Source: Valencia hispanica (taxonomy: Eukaryota; Chordata; Actinopteri; Cyprinodontiformes; Valenciidae). From it: a stretch of DNA of 64,000 bases. This document shows, piece after piece, positions 1 through 9,625 of the stretch; positions within the stretch are counted from its first letter, which is position 1; each line of letters starts with the position of its first letter. The notes beneath the pieces are model-generated. The model was not told the origin of the DNA. It was given only the letters and a program-made list of their open reading frames with translations, and did not search any database. Location of the stretch: the NCBI GenBank assembly GCA_963556495.2, contig OY747702.1, forward strand, positions 52,291,286 through 52,355,285, given 5' to 3'. A program made the position numbers and the translations under genes.

Positions 1-402
1 CATGCTTCACTTAAAGACAACATATGGACACTACATGTAATTTCAAAGGAAACAATGAGGTAATGAATTAATGCTTTAGCAATGGTAATAAATATTTGAG
101 TTTATGTAAATCTCACATAAAATGTGCAAAAAGATTTGGCTCAGACGCTTGTTCAGATAAAAATTGTTCTACCAGAAAACCCTAAAGATAATTAGTTTTT
201 AAACCCTCAAAGAACATCATACAACTTAGTTAAAGGAAATACTGTATACTTCACAATGTGGTATGCATAAATCCTGATGAAATGTACATCTCACACAAAA
301 TACGTCAGACCATACAGTAGAGCCCTGCTATTCATGGGGGTTAGGCAGTGCTGGTGCTCCGCCAGGCGCTTCACGCGCTATGCCACCAGGACACTGTGTA
401 TA
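1..402. other. No gene seen; Tigger-like terminus scrap
   Basis: AT-rich sequence without a convincing ORF or RNA gene. At about 317-345 there is a short piece (CAGTAGAGCCCTGCTATTC then GGGGGTTAGG) that resembles the terminus of the pogo/Tigger-like repeat seen more fully near 2.1, 17.7 and 62.8 kb. The rest is unassigned. Confidence 0.5.
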
Positions 403-406
403 TTAA

Positions 407-1153
407 AGGAGTCATGACCTATAATTTTCACTTTTCCACGAGAAAAAATGTATGTTATGATTGCCTAACAATTATACACTGGCCGAGAAGCCGATAGCGT
501 TTGTTTGAAGCGTTTGTTTACCCTTGGGTTCGTCAACCAGCCCACGTGCACGCGTACTCAAATACGCGATGTTAAATTTCTGTCCGACTTGACGTCAAGT
601 CGGCGCAGGATATACCATATATGGACATCGCAGACCTATGCTGCAGGAAGCCCGCCCTGCTCCTCTCTCCCCCTCATATTCAGTCGAGCGCTGCCATCAC
701 TGAATTCCGATTCGAAGTACGAACTCGAGCTCCGTTTGGAAAAAGGGGCCATTCCAACAATCAGAGACTTGCCTGCAATTGAAACGGTAAGGCTGTGTTT
801 TTATTGCTCTACTGTGTGTAACAAACAGCAGCTAACTGCTAATGTGGCTATTGTATGCTAGCGGGAGTAGTAGCTTCGAGGACCACACGGGTAATGGCTG
901 CTACTTTACAAACAACAAATGACCTAGAATGCCACCAATCAACGCGCCCCTCATTTGCATTATTACAATGCCCGTCCACAACAGCCAAAATATCCCATCA
1001 GATCTCGCGAGACAATAATGCCTTCAGAAATAAGGGTCAGAGGAGCTCTGTGTTTATTTTTTTTCAACTTTCTTTCAACTTTTCTTTTTTAGAAGGGCCT
1101 GAAAGACTATAATAGCACGTGGGTATCCAAGGTAATACTAGGTTATGACTCCA
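407..1153 (+). mobile_element. TTAA-flanked DNA transposon derivative with TIRs
   Basis: The unit is bounded by TTAA at 403-406 and TTAA at 1154-1157. Its ends are inverted copies: the left reads AGGAGTCATGACCTA and the right, reverse complemented, reads TGGAGTCATAACCTA, matching at 13 of 15 positions. A TTAA target is typical of piggyBac and of Kolobok transposons; Kolobok elements can carry a THAP-domain ORF. The interior has a THAP-like exon remnant at 505-786 with a splice donor, and no transposase. At 747 bp it looks like an internally deleted, non-autonomous copy. The Kolobok assignment is inference; the TIR and TTAA pair are seen directly. Confidence 0.65.
505..786 (+). pseudogene. Possible THAP-type exon remnant
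   Basis: This is the longest ORF inside the TTAA element. Its last part reads SKYELELRLEKGAIPTIRDL. The GAIPTI string resembles the AVPTIF box that closes THAP zinc fingers, and it is followed at 787 by a good donor (GAAACG then GTAAGG), as expected for the end of a first coding exon. I cannot see the C2CH zinc ligands of a THAP finger upstream, so that part is either lost or in another frame. THAP fingers are sequence-specific DNA-binding domains found in P-element and Kolobok proteins. If the reading is wrong, this is an arbitrary ORF in a GC-richer interior. Confidence 0.3.
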
Positions 1154-1157
1154 TTAA

Positions 1158-2044
1158 TAAAATCATTAAGTTGAATTGAAACAAGCTTTTCTAAATTGTT
1201 GCTTAAAAATGGTAAGTTAGATAAATTGTTAAAATCTTTTAGATCTAAATTGCTCTTCTTCAACAGTTCTCACCACCGCCCCTTTAAAGGCGACAGGAAA
1301 GACCCCAGTTTGAAGGAAGAAATTCATCATGGTTAAAATCTAATCTTTAAAAGATCCATAAAATTGCTTAAAAAAAGAAGTGGAAATTGGCTCCAAAAGA
1401 CACATGGTGGGCCTCACTGAGGAGAAAACTTTGTCAAGAATCTCAGCGTCTACCAGGACAAAACTGTCCAGCGTTTCCTCTGTTAGAGACACACGCTCAG
1501 ATTTGTCTAAAACCATGTTACTTTGAGAAGATAAAATATTACATCTGATGGTGTCTACCTTCCCTCTGGTCTGTGAACTCCTCACGAGTGTTTGAGGGGG
1601 TTTTCTGAAATGCATTAGTAGCAAGGTTAAAAATGTTGTCAATGGTGTAAAAAAAATGTTTGTATTATTTTTATGATCAGAGACGACTTTGGAAAAGTAT
1701 GCATTTCTTAAATTTCTTACTGCTTATTGTATGCTTTGAGAAGTTCTGTGTATATTTGATGGTTCAATGTGATCTGCTTGCTTGGCAGACAGAGCTCAAA
1801 AGTTTTTGCGCTGAAGGGGTTGGGGGGGACCACAACACATTTGTGCTTAGGGCACCCAAATGGCTAGCACCAGCCATGGGGTTAGGAACCAATATTTCCT
1901 GTGACAAGCTAAAAAACAGGAATACTTGAGACCCTTTCTTAAAACGCTTATGACTGCCTATTTTAACTGTTCAAACACCAAACATACCTTACTATGCATT
2001 AAAACGCAAAGTGCAAACTGTAGAAGCTAACATCCAGAGTCTTC
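1158..2044. other. No gene seen
   Basis: AT-rich unique-looking sequence. The ORFs on both strands (for example minus 1340-1642) have no recognisable domain, and I see nothing else supportable. Confidence 0.5.
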
Positions 2045-2236
2045 CTTAGTCTTCCAATCAGCGCCAAGAAGAAAACATTATGCTTCTGGGTTGGCTGCTT
2101 TGGAAACGCCATTTAAAAGCATGTCAATCAGCTTGGTATTTTAGCTTCCCAAGCTGCATTTTCATTTAAATATTTTAGATACAAAAAAATCTGCAAATAG
2201 GTGAATCCACGAGTACTGAACCATGAATAGACTGGA
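2045..2236 (+). repeat. Pogo/Tigger-like non-autonomous repeat, copy 1
   Basis: This stretch matches the copies at 17608-17766 (opposite strand) and 62690-62915. Shared landmarks in order are CCAATCAGC, a TTGGCTGCTTTG block, a TTTAAATATTTT-type run, and a terminus with AAATCTGCAAATAGG, GAGTACTGAACC and ATGAATAG. The outer end, seen better in the other copies, is TACAGTGAACCCCCGCC, with CAGT next to TA. That arrangement is typical of pogo/Tigger-like mariner relatives. No coding capacity. Family name is by motif resemblance only. Confidence 0.5.
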
Positions 2237-3876
2237 GGCAATATGGAGATGATGTCTAGCTATTAAAGCAACTAAAAGAACTTAACAAAAATAAAGAAAG
2301 TTTACTAGAAGGAGTCCTGATATTATTGGTTGTATTGAAGGTGAGACGTCATCAACATCAGGTGAATAGAGAGAAAGAACAGGCAAAATAAATATCAAGT
2401 TAGTGCAATTGTTTTTTTAAACTATAAAGTCAAAGTCTGGAACCAGTTTTGTTTTTGAACAAAGCAAAAATCTGCCGTTTGAGGTTTTTGTTTTACATTT
2501 ACTTAGCGGCCTTTTTTAGTGACTGCTGTGCATCTTGACATTATCATTTGTCTTCATTTTAGGATCTCAACCCACTTCCATGTTTAATTCCCTTCATAAA
2601 CGGAGATTTGAAAATTAAAAGACAAACTTTATTGCTCCCAGATTCACCAAACAACATTAGCGAGATGATTTACTCTGCTGCTATGTTTGAAACATTATTA
2701 ATCCCACCCCCTGGGGAGAGGAGCCTGTTGAAATATCAGTCTGAAGGACAAACCATTTCATCCCTCTGTGGTTTAAAGGAAGCTTCTCAGCATTCCAGCA
2801 TCCGCAATTAAGCCCCATCTCTCCAACCACAAAACAGACCATGAATGAGTTAAAACGTTTTTTTCATGCAAGGTTCAGAACCTTAAGAAGAGGGCAAAAG
2901 GTTTTCTTGTTTGTACTCACTAAACTTTATGCATATTCTTCCTAATCATTTATTACGTTTGACTTTCATGAAAACACATTGCCCCTGAAGGTCTCATGTG
3001 TGATATTACTTTCTTGTTTATGGTTCCACCAAAGGGAGTACTCGGAAATGACTCACCCACTCTTCCACATGCAATTTTAGCTGTTAAGAGCAGTCTACCA
3101 AGACTATTAAAATCTCTTGTTTTATGAACATTTTATTCATCTTTAAGACACAAATGGTAAGAAAATTTAACATGGAGCCAATAAAATCACCCATTCTTTG
3201 TTTTCTGCTTGACTGCATTTGTGTCCCAGTGATAACATGTCTGTGGATGAACCCCATCCTTCTTTGCAGACACTTTTGGCTCTTCATAGGGGATCACAAG
3301 GTATCCAAAGGCCTGCAGGGATTTACATTCCCTCCAGTAAGGTCTGCCTTTAAATCCCTTCCCAGTGTTAGCCACCGCTAGCCAAAGTGAGGCAATCAGG
3401 AGGTACCTTGATGAAATGTCTTGACTATCTAAGCTAACTTCTTTGGTCAGAGAGGAGGAGCATCTCTACAGTGCGGTTGCCCTGAATCAAATACAAAAGC
3501 AGCTAATTTCAGCTGCTTTTATTCAGGATCTTATCTCATAGGTGGATGTTGTAAGGTAGATCAGTAAATCGTGAGCTTTGTCTTTCCTCAGGTCCGTCTG
3601 TACCTGAGTACCCTGCTTACTGCAGATGAAGCTCCAGTATGTCCATCCATCTCAAGACACAAAGATGACACAAAGATACAACTCCTGGAGCCAAGACAAA
3701 CTCCAAACCTGGATGGAGGAGTCCATCTTTTTCTTTTTTTTTTTTAGAAAACATGGCCTCAGACTAAGATGATCAAGGACTGCTCTTGACTCAAAGTGCA
3801 CCAAGAAAATATCTCCCACACCATTGCACCACCAACATCAGCATGATTATTATGAGGAAGGATGAATCCATAATTA
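2237..3876. other. No gene seen
   Basis: About 1.6 kb with only short ORFs (the plus ORF at 2608-2811 is preceded by a pyrimidine-rich TTTTAG but shows no domain). A poly-T run sits near 3730. No RNA gene or repeat family recognised. Confidence 0.45.
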
Positions 3877-4502
3877 GGCCCGAGCAGCTAAGCATTGCGA
3901 AGGCCTAATTATTTCCTCACTGTTTACTTTTCTCCTCCAAAATGAAGTACCTTTTTGGAGGCCTAAACATATACAAAAACTAACCAAACTTTGAACACAT
4001 CAAGTGTGTGTGATTTTTTTTTTTTAATGGAATTGAAAAGGGGTGTAGCGAAATGGCTCAACTGCACCCTCTTAAGTTAACCTGTCCCACATGGTTTAAC
4101 GTAACCATTTGAAATTTGGTACACAGCTAGAACTCGCCAAGACGAAAAAAAAATCAAAGGGACTTATATTCCAAATCCAACAGGAAGTCAGCCATTTTGG
4201 GTCAAAGGGTCATCTTTCAAATTTCACATGTCAAACTTTGACAAACTCCTCCTAGAGATTTGGAGGTATCATCTTCAAAATTGGTCAGGGGGCCTTCAGG
4301 CATGGGGGTTTAAAGTTATCAATAAATTGACTTTTCGTACATGTTAAAGGGGCGGGACCAGGCCTTAAGCTTTGACTAAACGCCTAAAACATCAAAGTTG
4401 TTCTATCTCCTATGTAGAAAGTCACATAGGCATTAAACTTACTGTGGTGGATCGTCATCAGGTCCCTAACAAAGAACAATGGTCAAATGCTGACATCACT
4501 TC
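3877..4502 (+). repeat. Dispersed AGGCCCGAGC-type fish repeat, left part
   Basis: It begins with AGGCCCGAGCAGCTAAGC and a second AGGCCTAATT, which is the recognisable head of a common non-coding teleost repeat. It continues with stock phrases such as GGAAGTCAGCCATTTTGGGTC, ACTCCTCCTAGAGATTTGG and a GGGGCGGGACCA segment. Equivalent phrases return at 7160-8115 (GCCATTTTGGGCC, TTCCTCCTAGAGCTTTTGAG, GGGCGTGGCC). The natural reading is that one copy has been split by the LINE insertion between about 4503 and 7119. No protein is encoded. Confidence 0.55.
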
Positions 4503-5288
4503 AAATCAAATCAAGCTTTATTTATAGAGCGGTTTTCATACACAAATTGCAGTTCAAAGTTCTTTACAGAAGTAAAATGAACCCACATCAACAACATTCC
4601 CATCCCTCCCCCACAGATTTAAAAGCATGGTCATAGTTATACCCACCTGCCTTCAACCCAACCCTCATGTAAGAACATAGCCTACTTAAAAGTAACAGTA
4701 AAAACGACTTTGGACTGAGTACAGATGAGCCAGGTAAGGAAATGCCATCAAAGGAGCCATCTTCACCGGCAGCAGCAGATCAACCGCAGCCGCCAAGGCA
4801 CTGACTCAGGGCTCCCAGAGGAGGCAAGGCCGAGACCCCCACTTCCACCCAAGCGCTACCTGGTGAGCATCCAAGCAGCCACAGCTGACCACCGCTCCAG
4901 AGGCAGAGGGCTCCCACAGAGGAAAGACTGGAAGGAAGATTAAAATACCAAGTTAAAGTATAAAATAAACTGAAAATAAGTATGGTAAGATTAAGTAGTA
5001 AAAACACTGACAAAATTTATGAAGTAAAACATGCAGAGCAATTAAACGGACTGTAATAAATAACAATCAGTTAAAAGCTAGGCTAAAAAGTAGTGATGTT
5101 ACGATGTGTGCCGAGGCTACGGAGCGTGTGTCGAGCAGTGGAGGGGGCATTTCATCAAAGCGCGTATCGAGGCCTGCTTCATTTAGAGGAGGAGCCGAAA
5201 ACAATGACGTCTGAAGCCCCGCTGCCCGGCTGTACCACGTGACCGCTTCGGGAAGTGGTTCAGAGTTTGCGGAGTGGTTTGAGAGCGA

Positions 5289-5295
5289 TATAAAT
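5289..5295 (+). promoter_or_regulatory. TATA box of the GC-rich insertion
   Basis: TATAAAT lies in a locally GC-rich, CpG-containing stretch, followed about 30 bases later by a purine-rich leader-like run. In position and context it looks like a transposon promoter. Whether it is active cannot be told. Confidence 0.35.
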
Positions 5296-5455
5296 CCCCT
5301 CAGGCTCCATTCAAAATGTGGGTTTTTGTAGGAGAGTTGCAGTCAGTTTGGAGTTTGGATAGGAGAGTTTGGTTAGCGTTTATATAGTTCGGAGAGTATA
5401 GAGACAGATAGTTTGAAGATTTAGGAGAGGGAGGAGAGAAAGATAAGATTTAGGT

Positions 5456-6252
5456 AGGGTGACCAACCGTCCTGTTTTCCCCGGACATGTCCACTTTTCA
5501 CGTGCCGTCCAGGGCGTCCGGGGGGATTTCATAGATTGATGAAAATGTCCGGATTTTCATAGTTTTTAAGGGGACTAATAAGCATACTTAGATTGACTGG
5601 TGCGATGCATGCAATAAGACACATTTCCTCTCATCTATCGTTTAGATGCTTTCGTGGATGGTTCTGAACCGCCTCATAGATGTGAGACAGCGGGCTGTGA
5701 TGCGCTGCACCACTTTGCCCTTCACCATGCTGCGACTGCTTACAAGATTTTAAAGCGCAAGTGTAGCTTTACAGACAAACAGAGCTGGCATGTGTGCTTC
5801 TGTGTGTGACAAAAGTGGCAAAGATCTAGTAGGTCCACACGGAAACGAAATCTATAATAATTCATCTATACTGACGGAGGGGGATGAAGATAAAATAAAT
5901 GGAGCATGCCTTATTGTGTTTTTGAGACCGCTGCTTTTTAATTTTATTATTACATTGAAAAGAAAATAATAACCTACCTGTTTTCTCAGAATGTTATTTC
6001 AGATTTTTGTTTCTGGTACATTTTCTAATTCTGAAGAGTAATTATTTCTATTATTAATTAATTTCTAGAGATTTTTAAGTGATTTTTGCACTTGTGAAAG
6101 CCTATGTGAAGTTTGTTATTAAACTGTTCATACTAATCACATGGAGAATGCATGCTTAAAGTATGTTAAAATCAAAAGTCTGGTCACAATCATGACAGTG
6201 TTTCAGGACTGTGTCAAGTGTCCTCTTTTTTAGAAATCAAAATATGGTCATA
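5456..6252. mobile_element. hAT-like non-autonomous element nested in the insertion
   Basis: The flanks are ATTTAGGT (5448-5455) and ATTTAGGA (6253-6260), a 7-of-8 target duplication of the size hAT transposons make. The ends are related inverted sequences: left AGGGTGACCA ... GGACATGTCC, right (reverse complement) TATGACCATA ... AGAGGACACTTG. The outer sequence on both sides is the same purine-rich tract (GGAGAG and AGATAAG words), showing that the element interrupts a single older sequence. The 797-bp interior is AT-rich and has no transposase. Confidence 0.55.
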
Positions 6253-6547
6253 ATTTAGGAGAATGAGGAGAGAGAGATAAGTGAGAGGATGGAGGAGGAT
6301 TTCCTCTGCCTGATTAAGCCCATGCCTTTTGCCTGAAGTGACAGAAAAACATTGTTATAACAACCTGCATAACATATGATACTACCGTTTTGGGATTATT
6401 TACAGACAGAATACATTAACAAATATTTATATTATTCACATTTGTAATATTTTATGTAGAGATATAATTTTTTTGGAACTCATAGTCATTCCCAAGAACC
6501 ATAGCAGACTTACAACTTTAATGCATCACACATTAAGTGGCTAAGAG

Positions 6548-7119
6548 CTATAGCTGCCTGTGATTATGTACCTGGCCAGTAGGGGGGTTTGTGTTCACAT
6601 GAAGCCCCGTGAGCAGAACCCTTTCTTGAACCGATTGGCTAAAGTGGTTCAATGCCTCATGGGGCTTCATCTCACCATCACTACTAAAAAGGTGAATCTT
6701 GAGCCTGCTCTTAAAAATATGAACATTCTCTGCAGCCCTGAGTTCCTCAGGCAGCCTGTTCCAGAAGTGAGCGCCATAATAATAGAAAGACGCCTCGCCA
6801 TGAGTGTGTGTCCTGACTTTAGGGATAACAAGGAGACAGCTGCCAGAGGAGCGCAGAGACCGCGAAGGTACATTTGGTAAAAGCAGTTCTGAAACATAAG
6901 AAGGCCCAAGACCATTAAGACACTTAAAAACCATCAAAAGAACCTTAAAATCTATCCTAAAACACATGGGGAGACAATGCAATGAGTTTAAGACCGGTGT
7001 AATGTGTTCCCGCCCCCTGGTCTTCATCAAGACACTTGTTGCTGAATTTTGTAGAAGTTGTAAACCGGAAATACTCATTTTGGGAAGACCAGAAAGTAGG
7101 GCATTAAAGTAATCAGTTC
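6548..7119 (-). pseudogene. L2-like LINE ORF2, C-terminal fragment
   Basis: Reading down from 7119, the frame begins DYFNALLSGLPKMSISGLQ and continues with REHITPVLNSLHCLPMCFRI, GLGPSYVSELLLPNVPSRSL and NRLPEELRAAENVHIFKSRL. These are the hallmark phrases that follow the reverse transcriptase core in L2-clade LINEs of fish. The endonuclease and the catalytic RT motifs are absent, so the copy is dead. About 175 residues remain of an ORF that would normally approach 1000. Confidence 0.8.
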
Positions 7120-7129
7120 AATTCTTCAC

Positions 7130-8115
7130 TTGTAAAGAAGTGAAGTATTACAAAAAAATCTCTTGGAGTCATGGTCCCCACAGGAATTTGGCCCTTTTGG
7201 ATCAAAGCTGCCATTTTGGGCCGTTTACACACGTCATTTTTCAATGAATTCCTCCTAGAGCTTTTGAGTTGCAGACTTTAAAATGAGTTATGATAGTCTT
7301 AAGGCATTGAGGATCAAAAGTTGTTCAAAGGTTTTTGCTGCATCAAAGCATGTGGGCGTGGCCAATTCTCAAAATGTGTCTTCTTGCTATACTAAGTAGA
7401 AGCTGTTTTAACTTCCACACACAGGGTCACAGCTGTACCAAACTTTCTGTGTGTCTTCACATACCGGCACTCAACACTTCTTGGGCTCATTTGCTTATGT
7501 CACCTAAGCCCCGCCACCTGTAAACAGGAAGTGTAATGTTTTACTTAGAAAGATCTATATTTGACACCTTTTACCTAATCAACATCTGGCTGTGGCCAGT
7601 GACTGAAAGCAAGTAGGTCTAACTTGGCTTCCAGAATTGAGAGGCTCGGAAAGAGGGTGTGGCTGTGGCAGCATGGCGAAGCCTGATATCACGCCGTGGA
7701 AATACGTTTGGCTCTATATTCAACATACATCATGTGATCTGCACCAAATTCAACAACATGGCTTTTTGTCCAGCAGCATTTGGTAGGTGTGACCTAATTC
7801 CTCCACAGCGCCCCCTAGAATCAATAAGACAATCAGCCACAAGCAATGCTTTTAAATAGGATTGTGAAATTCAGTACATATATATATTTTCTGAAGACCT
7901 ATTAAAAAGTCTTTTGAAGTCCATACCCTAGCAGAAGTTGGCCATTTTGGTTGAAATCTGCCATTTTTGTCTTTTTAACATTTTGTCATGCATATTTGAT
8001 CATCAGGCTCAGTAGAAGCACTGAGGTGGCATGGATGTGTCCCGCTGTCGCGACACAGGCTGGAGCCGTGCTAAGGTGCTAGGGCCATTCGAAAATCCTT
8101 GGAGCTTTAAATTCT
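7130..8115 (+). repeat. Dispersed AGGCCCGAGC-type repeat, right part
   Basis: This continues the repeat begun at 3877. It has the same kind of phrases: GCCATTTTGGGCCG, TTCCTCCTAGAGCTTTTGAG, GTGGGCGTGGCC, CCCCGCCACC, and a further unit near 7920-7990 (AGTTGGCCATTTTGG). It ends near CGCTGTCGCGACACAGGC and GTGCTAGGGCC. The repeated phrases suggest that the family is itself built from two or three diverged internal units. No coding sequence. Confidence 0.5.
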
Positions 8116-8157
8116 GACTTTAGCACTGACTTTATCATCTGAATGCAACAGCTGATA

Positions 8158-8379
8158 TCAACACTCAGACAAGTCAATGTTTTTTTCCCCATCTGTTACT
8201 ATCCAGTGTTGGTGAGCCTGTTTAAACTGCAGCCTCAGTTTCCTGTTCTCAGCTGACAGAAGTATGGCTTTCATTGAACTCCAAAGTTGTAGGTGTTGCA
8301 TGTTGAGGATAGTATCTAGCATACCTTGCTTGTAAAGGGTTTTTTCAGCTACTATTGCTTGTCTATAATCTTTAAACAT
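8158..8379 (-). pseudogene. Tc1-like transposase scrap
   Basis: The minus frame contains SAENRKLRLQFKQAHQHWI, closely resembling the segment just before the first catalytic aspartate of a common fish Tc1-like transposase (ENRKLRLQ..QAH.NWT). The catalytic residues and TIRs are not present here. Residues before this segment show no clear match. It sits directly against the Rex1-like LINE that follows. Confidence 0.6.
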
Positions 8380-8469
8380 GCTGAGGATTCTTCTATGACA
8401 TCAACAAGGCGTTTTCGTCCACACAACTGCCACTTATTGGATAGCTTCTTGTTTTCAGATCATGTTAGT

Positions 8470-9625
8470 TGAACTAGCTCAGCATCCTCCTCTCCTGTTC
8501 CCAGCCAAACAGACATCCCACTCTCCTCTGATCAACAGCTTTCCTGTTACACCTCGGATGTTTCATCCTTCACCTCTGCCATGGACTCTTCTAATTCCAC
8601 AAGTTTGACTTCAACCAAGTCAGGAAATTTACTTTGTCAGAAACTCCTGAAGACACAGGTGGAGCCCTCCACAATCGCCTGGATCAATGACTACCTGACA
8701 AACAGACCAAAGTTTGTGAGACTGAAGAATTGTGTGTCAAATCAGGTGGTCAGCAGCACAGGAGCACAGGAGAACCACAGGTCACCGTACTCTCACCATT
8801 CCTTTTCACTCTGTACACCTCAGACTTCCAGTACAAATCGGAGACCTGTCATCTGCAGAAATACTCAGATGACTCTGCAATTGTCAGGTTTTATTAGAGA
8901 TGGACAAGAAGCTGAATACAGAGAGCTGGTGGACCGCTTTATGACATGGTGTGGAAACAATCGTCTTACCTTGAATGTGAACAAAACAAAGGAGATGATT
9001 GTAGATTTCAGAAGAAACGGGGATAAGTCAAAAACTGTTTCCATCATGGGAGAAGAAGTGGAGGTGGTTGAGGAGTATAAATACCTCAGAGTTCACCTGG
9101 ACAACAGACTGGACTGGAGGTGCAACAGTGAAGCCGTCTAAGAAGGGACAGAGCAGACTGTACTTCTTGAGGAAGCTTAGGTCCTTCAAGGTTTGCAGCA
9201 AGATGCTGGAGATCTTCTACAAGTCTGTTGTGGAGAGTGTAATCTCTTCAACCATCATCTGTTGGGGTAGCAGCATCAGAGCCAGGGACTTAAATAGGCT
9301 AAACAACCTGAAAGAAGGCTGGTTCTGTTCTTGGGACAACTGTGGAACATCTGGAGATGATGATGCAAAGAAGGATTCTTCACAAAATCAAAAAAACTAT
9401 GGACAACCCTGAGCATCCTCTTCATGAGACAGTCATACAACAACAGAGTGTCTTCAGTCGGAGGCTTCTTCCGTTTCGCTGCAATACAGACCGCTACAGG
9501 AAATCCTTCCTGCCCACAGCATCATTATCTACAACAGCTCTTTAAAGAATTAATTATATGAGCTAAACAAACACTTAATTTCCCTCTGGGATCAATAAAA
9601 TATTTTTGAATTGAATTTGAATTTG
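8470..9625 (+). pseudogene. Rex1-type LINE, reverse transcriptase 3' half and tail
   Basis: The frame beginning near 8581 reads WINDYLTNRPKFVRLKNCV, VVSSTGAQENH, EYRELVDRFMTWCGNNRLTL and VNKTKEMIVDFRRNGDKS. After a frameshift near 9130 it continues SRLYFLRKLRSFKVCSKMLE and SVVESVISSTIICWGSSIRA, and near 9400 NPEHPLHETVIQQQSVFSRR and RCNTDRYRKSFLPTA. This order is RT finger/palm then thumb of the Rex1/CR1-type non-LTR elements of fish. The GAPQG motif is broken and the catalytic [FY]ADD is lost: the frame reads NTQMTLQLS where it should lie. The 3' end is TTGAATTGAATTTGAATTT. The copy is 5'-truncated and frameshifted. Confidence 0.8.

Larger units (their letters stand above)
5092..6544 (+). 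mobile_element. GC-rich insertion of unknown family within the LINE
   Basis: The sequence becomes CpG-rich at about 5092 (GTTACGATGTGTGCCGAGG onward), has a TATA box at 5289-5295, then a purine-rich run with GGAGAG repeats that looks like a 5' leader. After the inner hAT-like element (5456-6252) the purine-rich run resumes and leads to a short frame starting MEEDFLCLIKPMPF near 6290. This resembles the promoter end of an autonomous DNA transposon, but I see no transposase and only weak end similarity (TAGTGATGTTACG against TTAATGTGTGATGC). Confidence 0.35.
4503..7119 (-). mobile_element. 5'-truncated L2-like LINE, with later insertions inside
   Basis: The element lies on the minus strand. 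Its coding remnant is at 6548-7119, and its 3' end is the tail at 4503-4570, which in the plus direction reads AAATCAAGCTTTATTTATAG, the usual reverse-complement start of fish LINE tails. Between tail and ORF lies about 1.45 kb of foreign-looking sequence (roughly 5092-6544) that itself contains a hAT-like element. The LINE starts abruptly near 7119, as expected for 5' truncation during target-primed reverse transcription. The junctions at 5092 and 6544 are estimated from base composition, not from a target duplication. Confidence 0.55.
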
